DNA from: Mycobacterium sp. GA-1841
GTDB taxonomy: Bacteria; Actinomycetota; Actinomycetes; Mycobacteriales; Mycobacteriaceae
NCBI RefSeq assembly: GCF_001954135.1
Contig: NZ_MBEQ01000017.1
Span: forward strand, 248,001-312,000
Reading direction: 5' to 3'
Length of the DNA stretch: 64,000 nt
The position numbers and the translations under genes are program-made. Positions 19,563 through 27,726 of this stretch are shown here, one piece after another (positions within the stretch are counted from its first letter, which is position 1; the number at the start of each line of letters is the position of its first letter). The notes under the pieces are model-generated. The model ran no database searches and was not told the origin of the DNA. It worked only from the letters and a program-made list of their open reading frames with translations.

Positions 19563-20105
19563 TCACTTGCGGGCGAGCAGCCAGGCCTGACCGCCGCCCT
19601 CGTCCGCGGCGATCACCTCAAGGGCGGCGAAGGCGTCGCGCAGCTCTCCCGGCGCGGCCCGGAACCTCCCCGGCGCGGCCCCGACCTCACTGAGTACACA
19701 GACCGCGAGGATGCCGCCGCCGGTCAGCCGCTCGGCCATCGGTCGGTACAGCCGCGGATCGCGGAATCGGTGGCAGACCACGACGTCGGCCGGTGGGCCG
19801 TCGGGCAATCCGTCATCGAGGTCGACGACGTCGAAGCGACACTGCTCGGCCACTCCGTGCCGGGCGGCCAACGCACCGGCATGGCCGAGCGCCAGCGGTG
19901 AGACGTCGACGCCCCGCACGCTGAGCCCCCGTCGGGCCAGCCAGACCGACGCGGCACCGGCGCCGCACGCAATGTCGAGTGCTGCCCCGGTCACCGGGAA
20001 GACGTCACTGTGGGCGGCGAACACCGCGGGCAGGCCAGGAGTCCCGACGGCCACGTCATAACCGCGGTACGTCGTGTCCCAGTCGAGGCGATCCTGCTGA
20101 CTCAT
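19563..20105 (-). CDS. Class I SAM-dependent methyltransferase
   Basis: A 180-residue small methyltransferase. Motif I is ALDIACGAGAASVWLARRG, followed by the acidic motif VRGVDVSPLAL and a post-motif II region PADVVVCHRFRDPRLY. The substrate cannot be told from sequence; the pattern resembles the TehB/UbiE-like small methyltransferases, some of which act on tellurite or thiols. ATG 20105 is used; an in-frame ATG at 20117 is an alternative. The frame stays open to 21278 only as a shadow of the next gene. It is divergent from the oxidoreductase gene and convergent with the trehalase. Confidence 0.8.
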   Translation of the reverse strand: MSQQDRLDWDTTYRGYDVAVGTPGLPAVFAAHSDVFPVTGAALDIACGAGAASVWLARRGLSVRGVDVSPLALGHAGALAARHGVAEQCRFDVVDLDDGLPDGPPADVVVCHRFRDPRLYRPMAERLTGGGILAVCVLSEVGAAPGRFRAAPGELRDAFAALEVIAADEGGGQAWLLARK

Positions 20106-20171
20106 CAGCGCCACCATACGAAAGGTCGACGAGTGGGAATAGATGCGGCCGGCGGCGAGGTTTGCCCCTGC

Positions 20172-21086
20172 ATGCGAGCCATCGTCTACGACCCGCAGGC
20201 CCCGGCCAACCTCCGTTTCGACGACGTCGACGAACCGTCTGTCACCGACTCCCAAGCACTCATCGAAGTAGACGCGATCGGGCTCAACTTCGGCGAACTG
20301 CACTTCATCGACCACGCCCGCAGGCCAGGCGAAGTGCCCGGTTGGGACAGCGCGGGGGTGATCGTCAAGGCAGCTGCCGATGGGTCCGGGCCGCCGGCCG
20401 GAACCCGTGTGGTGGGTTTCGGTGCGGCGGCCGGCTGGGCCGAGCGGCGGGCCGTGTCCACCGAAAACCTCGCCGTGCTGCCCGAGTTCGTCGAATTCGA
20501 GGAGGCCGCGGCGCTGCCGGTGGCCGGAGTGACCGCGCTGCAGGCGTTGCGGGCGCTCGGGCCCGTGGTGGGGCGCCGGGTCCTCATCACCGGCGCCTCC
20601 GGCGGCGTCGGCCGGTTCGCGGTGCAGTTGGCCGCTCGGGCCGGCGCGCACGTCATCGCCGCCGTCGGCAGCCCCGCCCGCGGTGAGGGCCTCACCGAGC
20701 TGGGCGCCGCCGAGGTGGTGGTCGGACTCGACACGGTGACGGAACCGGTGTTCGGGGTGCTCGACAACGTCGGTGGCACGCTCTTGGCACAGGCCTTCCG
20801 GCTCGTCGACGACGGCGGCTCGGTGCAATCGATCGGGATGGCCTCCAACGAGCCCACCACGATCAACTTCGAGGAGGAGCGACGGATCGGCAGGCGTAAA
20901 CGGTTGGAGCCCTTCATGGTTCGCTTTCCGGTGGCCGACGATCTGGCCTACCTGCTGAACCTGTTGGCCGACGGCGAACTCGACCCGCAGATCGGGCTGC
21001 GTGATTCGTGGGACAACATCGCCGCGGCGGCACGAGCCCTGCTCGGCCGGCAGGTCGCCGGCAAGGCGGTGTTGCGGGTCGCCTGA
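20172..21086 (+). CDS. Zinc-free quinone oxidoreductase-like MDR protein
   Basis: The 304-residue medium-chain dehydrogenase/reductase has the GroES-like N-terminal half (MRAIVYDPQAPANLRFDDV, GLNFGELH) and a Rossmann half with LITGASGGVGRFAVQLA. Structural and catalytic zinc cysteines are absent, which is typical of NADPH:quinone reductases and enoyl reductases. Substrate unknown. ATG 20172 begins the family N-terminus directly. It is divergent from the methyltransferase with a 66-bp shared promoter region and converges on the DszC-like gene. Confidence 0.82.
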   Translation: MRAIVYDPQAPANLRFDDVDEPSVTDSQALIEVDAIGLNFGELHFIDHARRPGEVPGWDSAGVIVKAAADGSGPPAGTRVVGFGAAAGWAERRAVSTENLAVLPEFVEFEEAAALPVAGVTALQALRALGPVVGRRVLITGASGGVGRFAVQLAARAGAHVIAAVGSPARGEGLTELGAAEVVVGLDTVTEPVFGVLDNVGGTLLAQAFRLVDDGGSVQSIGMASNEPTTINFEEERRIGRRKRLEPFMVRFPVADDLAYLLNLLADGELDPQIGLRDSWDNIAAAARALLGRQVAGKAVLRVA

Positions 21087-21093
21087 GGCCGGC

Positions 21094-22329
21094 TCAGTTG
21101 CCCTGCCCGCCGCGCCCCCGGGACACCAGGTCGGACACCGGATCCTTGCCGTTGATGAACCAGTCACCCAGGATTCGCGCCTTGTACACCACCGGATTGT
21201 GCGACGCCAGGGTGCGAGCATTGCGCCAATGCCGGTCCAGCCCAAGCTCTTCGGACACTCCGGAGGCGCCGAGGGCATCGAACACCCGGGTGGTGGCCCG
21301 CAATGCCGCCGCCACGATCACCAACTGCGCCTGGGTCACCGCCACCTCGGCATCGACGAGCAGCCGGCGAGCTTGATCGTCGCTACCGGCGAGCCGGCCG
21401 GCCACGATCCGGTCCAGGGCCCGCGCGCTCTGCCCCAACGCGGCGGTGGCGCCGAACGATTCGGCCGACACCTCACCTATCACCTGCAACAGCTGCGGAT
21501 CGGCGGCCGGGACCTCGGCCAAGCCCTGCGGATAGTTGCGCCGACGCGCGGCCAACGCAGCCGAGCCGTCGCGCTGGGCGGCCCGGATGATGCCGGTCAG
21601 GACCGCCAGCATCGCGGTCTGGTAGAAGTGCGCCTGATAGGTGAACCGCTCGGCCGCCGGAAACACATTGCCGCGCTCGGCCCGAGCCTGCTCGTATCGG
21701 GCCGAACCGCTGCCCGTGGTGCGCTGACCGAATCCGCGCCAGTCATCGATCAGGGTGACGCCCGGATCATCGGCACGAACCAGCGCCGTCCACAGCTCTC
21801 CATCCTCATCACGGCCGAGGACGTCGAGCCAGTCGGCGTAAAGACTACCGGTGGCATAGTATTTCGCGCCCGTCACGAGCCAGTGGTCGTCGCGCGCGGT
21901 GACCGTGGTGGCCAGATTGGCCAGGGTCAGGTTGTTGGCCTCGGTCCAGCCTCCGCCGACGAATTCGCCGGCCAGGAATCGCTTGATCCAGGTGGTGTTG
22001 TCTTCCGTCACCGCGGCGTTGAGCCGGTCCTCGACGAAGGCCAGGTGGTTGCGCCAGATGTGGGCGACGTTGGCGTCGGCCTCACCCAGTTCCGCCAGCA
22101 GGAGGAAGGTTTGCTCCAGCGAGGCGCCGAACCCGCCCTGCTCGGCTGAAATCCGCAGCGTGCCGAAACCGGCATCGCTGAGCCAGCGTACCTGTTCATG
22201 AGGAAAAACCCGGTCGGCCTCACGCTCACGATTACCCTCGGCGATACGTTCGAAGATCGGCTCGAAGACCGAGCGCAATTCGGCGTCATAGCCGGACGGC
22301 TGCTTGAGATAGGTGTTCTCCGTGGGCAT
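21094..22329 (-). CDS. DszC/SfnC-like flavin-dependent monooxygenase (acyl-CoA dehydrogenase fold)
   Basis: A 411-residue flavoprotein of the acyl-CoA-dehydrogenase superfamily, in the branch that includes DszC and SfnC and uses reduced flavin and oxygen on sulfur compounds. Supporting segments: GGFGASLEQTFLLLAELGEADANVAHIWRNH, GKFxx-like WLVTGAKYYATG, and the C-terminal SHNPVVYKARILGDW that marks this branch. The acyl-CoA dehydrogenase catalytic base is not recognisable. It abuts the GNAT gene without a gap and is the last gene of the LLM/permease/GNAT block. Inferred role: oxidising a thioether or sulfone so sulfur can be released. Confidence 0.8.
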   Translation of the reverse strand: MPTENTYLKQPSGYDAELRSVFEPIFERIAEGNREREADRVFPHEQVRWLSDAGFGTLRISAEQGGFGASLEQTFLLLAELGEADANVAHIWRNHLAFVEDRLNAAVTEDNTTWIKRFLAGEFVGGGWTEANNLTLANLATTVTARDDHWLVTGAKYYATGSLYADWLDVLGRDEDGELWTALVRADDPGVTLIDDWRGFGQRTTGSGSARYEQARAERGNVFPAAERFTYQAHFYQTAMLAVLTGIIRAAQRDGSAALAARRRNYPQGLAEVPAADPQLLQVIGEVSAESFGATAALGQSARALDRIVAGRLAGSDDQARRLLVDAEVAVTQAQLVIVAAALRATTRVFDALGASGVSEELGLDRHWRNARTLASHNPVVYKARILGDWFINGKDPVSDLVSRGRGGQGN

Positions 22330-23316
22330 TTAGCGGCGCTCCTCGGCGTCGATTCGGTAGGCGTACTGGTCTCTGACCGCCAGGTAGCCGAGCCGCCGGT
22401 ACAGCTCGTGGGCTCTGCTCGCGTTGTCGATGTCGGTGCCCAGTGACGCCACCGTGAGGCCACGCCTGAGCGCCGCCAGCCAGATCTTGCGCAACAGCAG
22501 CTCCCCGGTGCCGCGGGTCCGGCGGTCCCGGCGCACTCCGATGTAATCGGTGTGTGCGCTGTGTTCCTGGTCGGCGCCCACGCCGGTGGTGTAGGTCGAT
22601 CCCAACACGTAGCCCACCACCACGTCGCCGTCGTCGACCGCAGCGATACTGAAGTCCGGTGTGAAGGCGCGGCTGTGCAGGTGATGTTCCCAGCGCTGCG
22701 GAGTTTTCGACATATTGCCGAAATGCTCGCTGAAGGTGTCGAATTGCAGTTGTCGAACCTGCTCGGCATAACCGCCTGAGATCACCTCCGTCCAGGGCAA
22801 AATCCTCAAGCCGTCGATGTGCGCAGCGGCCAGGGTGCCTGGATCCTCGCCCAGCAACGACTTTCGGGTGGCGACGAACTGCCGCTCGCGGCGCGCCCCG
22901 CGGTGCACCAGCGCCTCGATCGCGGCGGGTTGGTCGGCACCGATGTAGACCCGCAGATAGGCATCCGCCGGCGCCACGCGGCGAAACCGGTCGACGGTGT
23001 CGCCGACGATCGTCTCGATCGTGACATGGGCGACCGAAGGTCCAAAGACGAAGTCGGCCAGTACTTCCGGCTCGGCACCGTCGGGCCGGTGCAGCGCCGC
23101 GTACCCGAGGACCTCGTCGGACTCACCGCGCAGCACCACCGCCGACCCGGGATACACGCCGTCGAACTGCTCGGCGACATCGCGCGAATCGGCGGCGAAC
23201 TTCCGTCCGGCCAGACCCGGCGTGGTGGCCAGGAAATCGGCGATCAGCGGATAGTCGCGTGCGGTGGCCGGTGACACCGCCGCGCCGGTGGTCGGCCGAT
23301 GGTCGGTGAGGGTCAT
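22330..23316 (-). CDS. Tandem GNAT-domain acetyltransferase
   Basis: A 328-residue protein with two GNAT halves. The C-terminal half has the acetyl-CoA loop region YIGVRRDRRTRGTGELLLRKIW and DIDNASRAHELYRRLGY. The N-terminal half resembles a degenerate copy (VLGYAALHRPDG). The layout recalls MshD-type double GNAT enzymes, but MshD identity is not claimed. In the operon with an amino-acid-type permease and two flavin monooxygenases, N-acetylation of an amino-acid-like sulfur compound is a plausible step. The ATG overlaps the permease stop by 4 bp, and the DszC-like gene begins immediately after the stop. Confidence 0.75.
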   Translation of the reverse strand: MTLTDHRPTTGAAVSPATARDYPLIADFLATTPGLAGRKFAADSRDVAEQFDGVYPGSAVVLRGESDEVLGYAALHRPDGAEPEVLADFVFGPSVAHVTIETIVGDTVDRFRRVAPADAYLRVYIGADQPAAIEALVHRGARRERQFVATRKSLLGEDPGTLAAAHIDGLRILPWTEVISGGYAEQVRQLQFDTFSEHFGNMSKTPQRWEHHLHSRAFTPDFSIAAVDDGDVVVGYVLGSTYTTGVGADQEHSAHTDYIGVRRDRRTRGTGELLLRKIWLAALRRGLTVASLGTDIDNASRAHELYRRLGYLAVRDQYAYRIDAEERR

Positions 23317-24845
23317 TTGTGCGCCTCGTCCGTCAGCGCCGGATCCGACTGTCGGAGCACCTCACCGATACCCTCGTCAGCCAGCCGCTGCTGCTCGGCT
23401 TCCGACAAGGTCTGGATGCTGCCGATCCGGCCGGCCACCTCGGGCCGGGTCCGCTTGAGATACCAGTACCAGGTCAGCCCGGCCGCCAGGATGGCACCGA
23501 ATACGAAAGGCAGGATGTTGAACGGGAACTCGGGCACGGGATAGAAGTTGCTGATGATCACATAGCCCAGACCGATGGTGGCCGCCACCGCGACCGCGAG
23601 CCGCAGCGGGGTCAGCGCGCCGATCTTACGCAACCAGATCGGGGTCGCGATGACCACCAGCAGATAGCTCACCAGGAAACCCCAATTGGCCACGTAGCCG
23701 CCGTAGACGTCGAACACCAACCGCCCGGCCGAGCTGAAGGTGGCCGCGACCGAGAACGCGAACGCCAGCAGCCCGACGAAAACCACCCCGGCCCACGGCG
23801 TCTTGTAGCTTGCATGGACCTTGGTGAAGACCTGAGGCAAGGCGCCTTCGTGCGCGAAGGTGAACAGCGAACGCGCCGCGGCGGTGGTGACAGCGGTGAC
23901 GAACACGATGAAGGCGATCGCGACCGCACCGCTGACGACCTGGTTCACCCATTCGACCCCGACGCTCGTGGCCAGCTGTGGCAGGACGGCCTTGTCGCCG
24001 TCGATCTCACCGAAGTGCAGGATCTGTGGATAGGTCGCGAAGACGTAGAGGGCGCCGATCAGGATGACCACCCGCAGAAGCGATCTGGCGATGTTGCGAT
24101 GCGCATCCTTGGCCTCGGCTCCCAGCGAGGCGACGCTTTCGAAGCCGGCGTAGGAACCCACCGCGGTGACAGCGGCGATGAACGTCGCGCTGGAGCCGAG
24201 GTGCTGGGGGTTCCACTGCTCCCAGTCGACCCGGAACCCGTAGCCGATGTAGGAGGACACGATGATCACCAGGATCGACGCGATGGCCAGCAGTTCGAAG
24301 GCCAGCTCATACTTTGCCGCCAGCGACACCCCGCGGTACGGCAGGTAGACCGCGACGCCGACCACCACGATCACCAGCAGCAGCCGGAACCACACCGCCT
24401 GTGAGCCCAGCCCGATGGACTCCAGAAACGCGTCGAGGTATAAGACGCCGCCGAGAGTGCCGGTGGTGGCGAAGCCGATGTAGCCGAACAGCAGGCTGAA
24501 ACCCGCGGCGAAGGCGAACCCAGGTCCCAGCCCGTTTCCGGTGTAGGTCCCCAGCGACCCCGACGACACCGTGCGTTTGGCCTGGAAGCTGATGGTGACC
24601 GCGACCAGCACCACGATCGACAACCCGATCACCGCCGCCCACGCTGCGCCTTTGCCTGCCGCCACGAACAACGAGAACGGCACCACGGCGAGGGCCACAC
24701 TGGGTGCGGCGGCCGCCAGGCCCTGAGCGAATACGCCCCAGGGGCCGAGAGCGCCGGATTCGAGCCCGGTCGATTCGGCAGCGATCAGCGTGCGTCGCGG
24801 GCGCGTTGGACCGGGGCGCGTCTTCGGGTCGTCTGTAGTAGTCAC
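23313..24845 (-). CDS. APC-superfamily amino acid/amine permease
   Basis: A 510-residue transporter with about 12 membrane helices. The unwound helix-1 motif region is GLAAAAPSVALAVVPFSLFVAAGKGA, and later SYAGFESVASLGAEAKDAHRNI is typical of the family's helix 6-8 area. Members import amino acids or amines by proton or sodium symport. The start is GTG 24845 with AGAAAGG upstream; the frame runs on to 24923 without a better signal. A 125-bp gap separates it from the LLM gene upstream, so an internal promoter is possible. Probable importer of the substrate of the surrounding oxygenases. Confidence 0.85.
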   Translation of the reverse strand: MTTTDDPKTRPGPTRPRRTLIAAESTGLESGALGPWGVFAQGLAAAAPSVALAVVPFSLFVAAGKGAAWAAVIGLSIVVLVAVTISFQAKRTVSSGSLGTYTGNGLGPGFAFAAGFSLLFGYIGFATTGTLGGVLYLDAFLESIGLGSQAVWFRLLLVIVVVGVAVYLPYRGVSLAAKYELAFELLAIASILVIIVSSYIGYGFRVDWEQWNPQHLGSSATFIAAVTAVGSYAGFESVASLGAEAKDAHRNIARSLLRVVILIGALYVFATYPQILHFGEIDGDKAVLPQLATSVGVEWVNQVVSGAVAIAFIVFVTAVTTAAARSLFTFAHEGALPQVFTKVHASYKTPWAGVVFVGLLAFAFSVAATFSSAGRLVFDVYGGYVANWGFLVSYLLVVIATPIWLRKIGALTPLRLAVAVAATIGLGYVIISNFYPVPEFPFNILPFVFGAILAAGLTWYWYLKRTRPEVAGRIGSIQTLSEAEQQRLADEGIGEVLRQSDPALTDEAHK

Positions 24846-24970
24846 GGCAATATCCCTTTCTGACCGCGACGCCTCCCGGGCCGTGAGCCGGCCCGGGGGT
24901 GGACAAGTCGGTATGGGTGCCACACTGCCGCAGACGGATTCGCGGCGGCAGCTATCGAATCGGCGGGATT

Positions 24971-26353
24971 CTATTGTGGATGAACGGAATTCCGGCGGAA
25001 TGCGGCGCCCGGGTGGCCGGCGGCCAACAGAGCGCTGTCAGCGCCGAACAACCGCTGGCGCAACGTGGTCGGCTCGCCGAGCTCACGGGCCCGGCCCCGG
25101 CGGCGAAGTTCGGGGATGAGGTAGGTGGCCACATCGGCGAAGCTGCCCGGCGTGACGTGGTACGCGATGTTGAATCCGTCCACCCCGCTACGGCCGGCGT
25201 AGGCCTCCAGGGCATCGGCAACCGTGCTCGCCGACCCGACGAACAACTCACCGCCGAAACCACCGAGTCCACCGACGTAATCACGCAGCGTCAGGCGTGC
25301 TCGAGCCCCGGTGTCGGTCACCGCGGCCAGAATGGACCGGCTGGCATCGGTGTCGAACTGCTCGATCGGACGGTCGACGCCGTAGGTCGACCAGTCAACG
25401 CCGGACAGCGCCGACAGCAGCACCAATCCGGCCTCCAGGTCGTGATATCGGGCGAGGTCGCGAGCTTTGGCCTCAGCTGCGGAATCAGTACTGTCCGTGA
25501 CGATCTCGACGGACGTGATGAACTTCAGCGAGTCCGGGTCCCGGCCGTGGCCGACCGCCCGCCGGCGGATGTCCTCGACATTGGATCGCAACACCTCGGG
25601 TCGAGGATCGCTGACGAAGACGAGTTCGGCGTTACGGGAGGCGAATTCACGGCCGGCCGGTGAGGTGCCGGCCTGAAACAGCACCGGTGTGCGCTGAGGC
25701 GAGGGCTCGACCAGATGCGCCCCGGGCACGGTGAAATATCGGCCGTGGTGGGCGATGTCGTGGACCTTCGCGGGATCGGTATACACGCCGCGGTCGGCGT
25801 CGCGCAGCACCGCGTCCGGCTCCCACGAGCCTTCCCAGAGCTTATAGGTGACCTCGAGGAATTCCTGGGCCATCGCGTAGCGCTCGTCGTGCGGGATCTG
25901 CTGCTCGCGCCCGATGATGTTGCGGGCCGCGCTGTCCAACAGTGATGTCACGATGTTCCACCCGATCCGGCCACCGGTCAGGTGATCCAGCGTGCTGAAC
26001 TTGCGCGCCAGCAGATAGGGGCTCTCGTAGGTGGTGGACACAGTGATACCGAAGCCCAACCGCTGGGTCGCCGCGGCCATGGCCGAGACCGCCAGCAGCG
26101 GATCGGTGACCGGTGTCTGCACCGCCCGAGCCAGTGCCGCGCTCGCGTCACCGCCGAACACGTCGAGTTGCCCGACCGCATCGGCGACGAACAACGCGTC
26201 GAAGCCGCCGTCGTCGAGCAGCTTGGCCAACTCCACCCAATACCGCACATCGGTGTAGTCGGCGGTGCGGTCGGCCGGGTGCCGCCACAAGCCGAAGTTG
26301 CCGTGCGACACCGTCGACATCGTGAATGCCGACAACACATAGGGTTCGGTCAT
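24971..26353 (-). CDS. LLM-class flavin-dependent monooxygenase (NtaA/SnaA/DszA family)
   Basis: A 460-residue luciferase-like monooxygenase. Family blocks: NFGLWRHPADRTADYTDV, DALFVADAVG, YLLARKFSTLDHLTGGRIGWNIVTS, PHDERYAMAQEFLEVTYKLWEGSWE, HHGRYFTVPGAHLVEPSPQRTPVLFQAGTS. These place it with the NtaA/SnaA/DszA group acting on nitrilotriacetate, pristinamycin or sulfones with FMNH2. The two-component type needs a separate flavin reductase, and none is next to it here. Its start overlaps the stop of the other LLM gene by 4 bp. Confidence 0.88.
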   Translation of the reverse strand: MTEPYVLSAFTMSTVSHGNFGLWRHPADRTADYTDVRYWVELAKLLDDGGFDALFVADAVGQLDVFGGDASAALARAVQTPVTDPLLAVSAMAAATQRLGFGITVSTTYESPYLLARKFSTLDHLTGGRIGWNIVTSLLDSAARNIIGREQQIPHDERYAMAQEFLEVTYKLWEGSWEPDAVLRDADRGVYTDPAKVHDIAHHGRYFTVPGAHLVEPSPQRTPVLFQAGTSPAGREFASRNAELVFVSDPRPEVLRSNVEDIRRRAVGHGRDPDSLKFITSVEIVTDSTDSAAEAKARDLARYHDLEAGLVLLSALSGVDWSTYGVDRPIEQFDTDASRSILAAVTDTGARARLTLRDYVGGLGGFGGELFVGSASTVADALEAYAGRSGVDGFNIAYHVTPGSFADVATYLIPELRRRGRARELGEPTTLRQRLFGADSALLAAGHPGAAFRRNSVHPQ

Positions 26354-27654
26354 GCCGGCGGCCGCTGCGGGATGTCGAGGCCGAGATGGGACCGCAAGGT
26401 GCTGCCGGCATATTCGTGGCGGAACAACCCGCGTTTACGGAGCACCGGGACCACCTGCTCGACGAACAGCTCGTGCTGGCCGGGCAGTCCGGAGTCGCGT
26501 AGGACGAAACCATCAGCCGCACCCGTGCTGAACCACTGCTCGATCTCCTCGGCGATTCGCTCGGGAGTCCCTACCACGGCAGCGCCCCACCCGTTGACCG
26601 TGCGGTACAGGAATTCCCGCACCGTGGGGTTTCCGTCACTGGCCAGCAGCCGGTAGCCGGCCAGCGCGGTCTGATGCGTCTCGGTGTGCGCCGGGAAGGC
26701 CGATGCCGGCACCGGCCCGTCCAGGTCGGCGCCGGTAACGTCGACGTCGACCTCCAGCAGCCACCCGGCCTGATATTCAGGACTGAAGTATTCGTATTCT
26801 GCGCGTTCGGCGCGCCTTGCCTCGTCCTCGGTGGAACCGATGATGTATCGCAGCGACGGAGTGATCAGGGGCGGTGTGGTCCGGCCGAAGCACCGCGCCT
26901 CCTGGTGGATCTGCGTGTAGAAATCCCGGGCCCGGGCCCGGTTGCCGTGGCTGGTGAAGATCACCTCGGCATGACGGGCGGCAAAACCCCGTCCGGTCTC
27001 CGACGATCCGGCCTGGAACAGAACCGGCTGCCCCTGGGCCGATCGCGCCGCACCGAGCGGTCCGGCCACGTCGAAGTACCGGCCGTGATGGTCGGCCGGC
27101 CGAATCCGATTGACGTCGTTGAAGATCCCCGCCGAGCGGTCCTCGACGACGGTGTCCTCACCCCAGCCGTCCCACAGCTTGCGCACCACCTCCAGCGCTT
27201 CCTCGGCGATGCAATACCGCTCGTCATGGGGCACCACGCCCCGGGCGCTGAAGTTGTCGGCGGCGGCCTGCGCGAAGCTGGTCACCAAATTCCAGCCGGC
27301 CCGCCCGACGCTGAGGTGATCGAGTGAAAGCAGTTGGCGGGCAAGATGATAGGGATGCGCCAGGGTGGCCGAACCGGTGACCACCAATCCGATCCGTTCG
27401 GTGACCGAGGACAGCGCCGCAGTCGCGGTGAGCGGCTCGAAGTCCTCGGTGATCTTGTACGCCCACGTCGCAGGGGGCCCATAGTTCAGCCCGTCGGCGA
27501 AGAACAGTGCGTCGAACGTGCCGGCCTCGGCCGTCTGCGCATAGTTGATCAGCCGCCGGCGTACCCCCGCGGTGCTGTTGTCGATATCGGGATGCCGCCA
27601 CGGCCCGGCGGACCGGGTGTTTCCGAAGGCCAGCAGATGAAGCTCTCTGGACAC
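26350..27654 (-). CDS. LLM-class flavin-dependent monooxygenase, second paralog
   Basis: A 434-residue NtaA/DszA-family monooxygenase, first gene of the block. Motifs parallel the neighbour: PWRHPDIDNSTAGV, FDALFFADGLNYG, HLARQLLSLDHLSVGRAGWNLVTS, PHDERYCIAEEALEVVRKLWDGW, GQPVLFQAGSSETGRGFAARHAEVIF. The two are clearly diverged, so different substrates or successive steps are likely. GTG 27654 follows TAGTGT by 7 nt, a leaderless signature. It begins 72 bp after the end of lepA on the same strand but with its own promoter. Confidence 0.87.
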   Translation of the reverse strand: MSRELHLLAFGNTRSAGPWRHPDIDNSTAGVRRRLINYAQTAEAGTFDALFFADGLNYGPPATWAYKITEDFEPLTATAALSSVTERIGLVVTGSATLAHPYHLARQLLSLDHLSVGRAGWNLVTSFAQAAADNFSARGVVPHDERYCIAEEALEVVRKLWDGWGEDTVVEDRSAGIFNDVNRIRPADHHGRYFDVAGPLGAARSAQGQPVLFQAGSSETGRGFAARHAEVIFTSHGNRARARDFYTQIHQEARCFGRTTPPLITPSLRYIIGSTEDEARRAERAEYEYFSPEYQAGWLLEVDVDVTGADLDGPVPASAFPAHTETHQTALAGYRLLASDGNPTVREFLYRTVNGWGAAVVGTPERIAEEIEQWFSTGAADGFVLRDSGLPGQHELFVEQVVPVLRKRGLFRHEYAGSTLRSHLGLDIPQRPPA

Positions 27655-27661
27655 TCCGGCG

Positions 27662-27667
27662 ACACTA
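27662..27667 (-). promoter_or_regulatory. -10 hexamer of the LLM monooxygenase operon
   Basis: TAGTGT on the minus strand, 7 nt before GTG 27654, predicts a leaderless transcript for the organosulfur-type operon. No obvious -35 or palindromic operator was noted nearby. Confidence 0.5.
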
Positions 27668-27726
27668 CGATCCTCACCAGATCACGCCGAGGGTTGCGCT
27701 CAGCGCGAAGCAATCCCGAACGCCGG

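Noticed and set aside
20106..21278. Long upstream extension of the methyltransferase frame
   Set aside because: It lies opposite the quinone-oxidoreductase-like gene and adds nothing methyltransferase-like; the domain begins right after ATG 20105.
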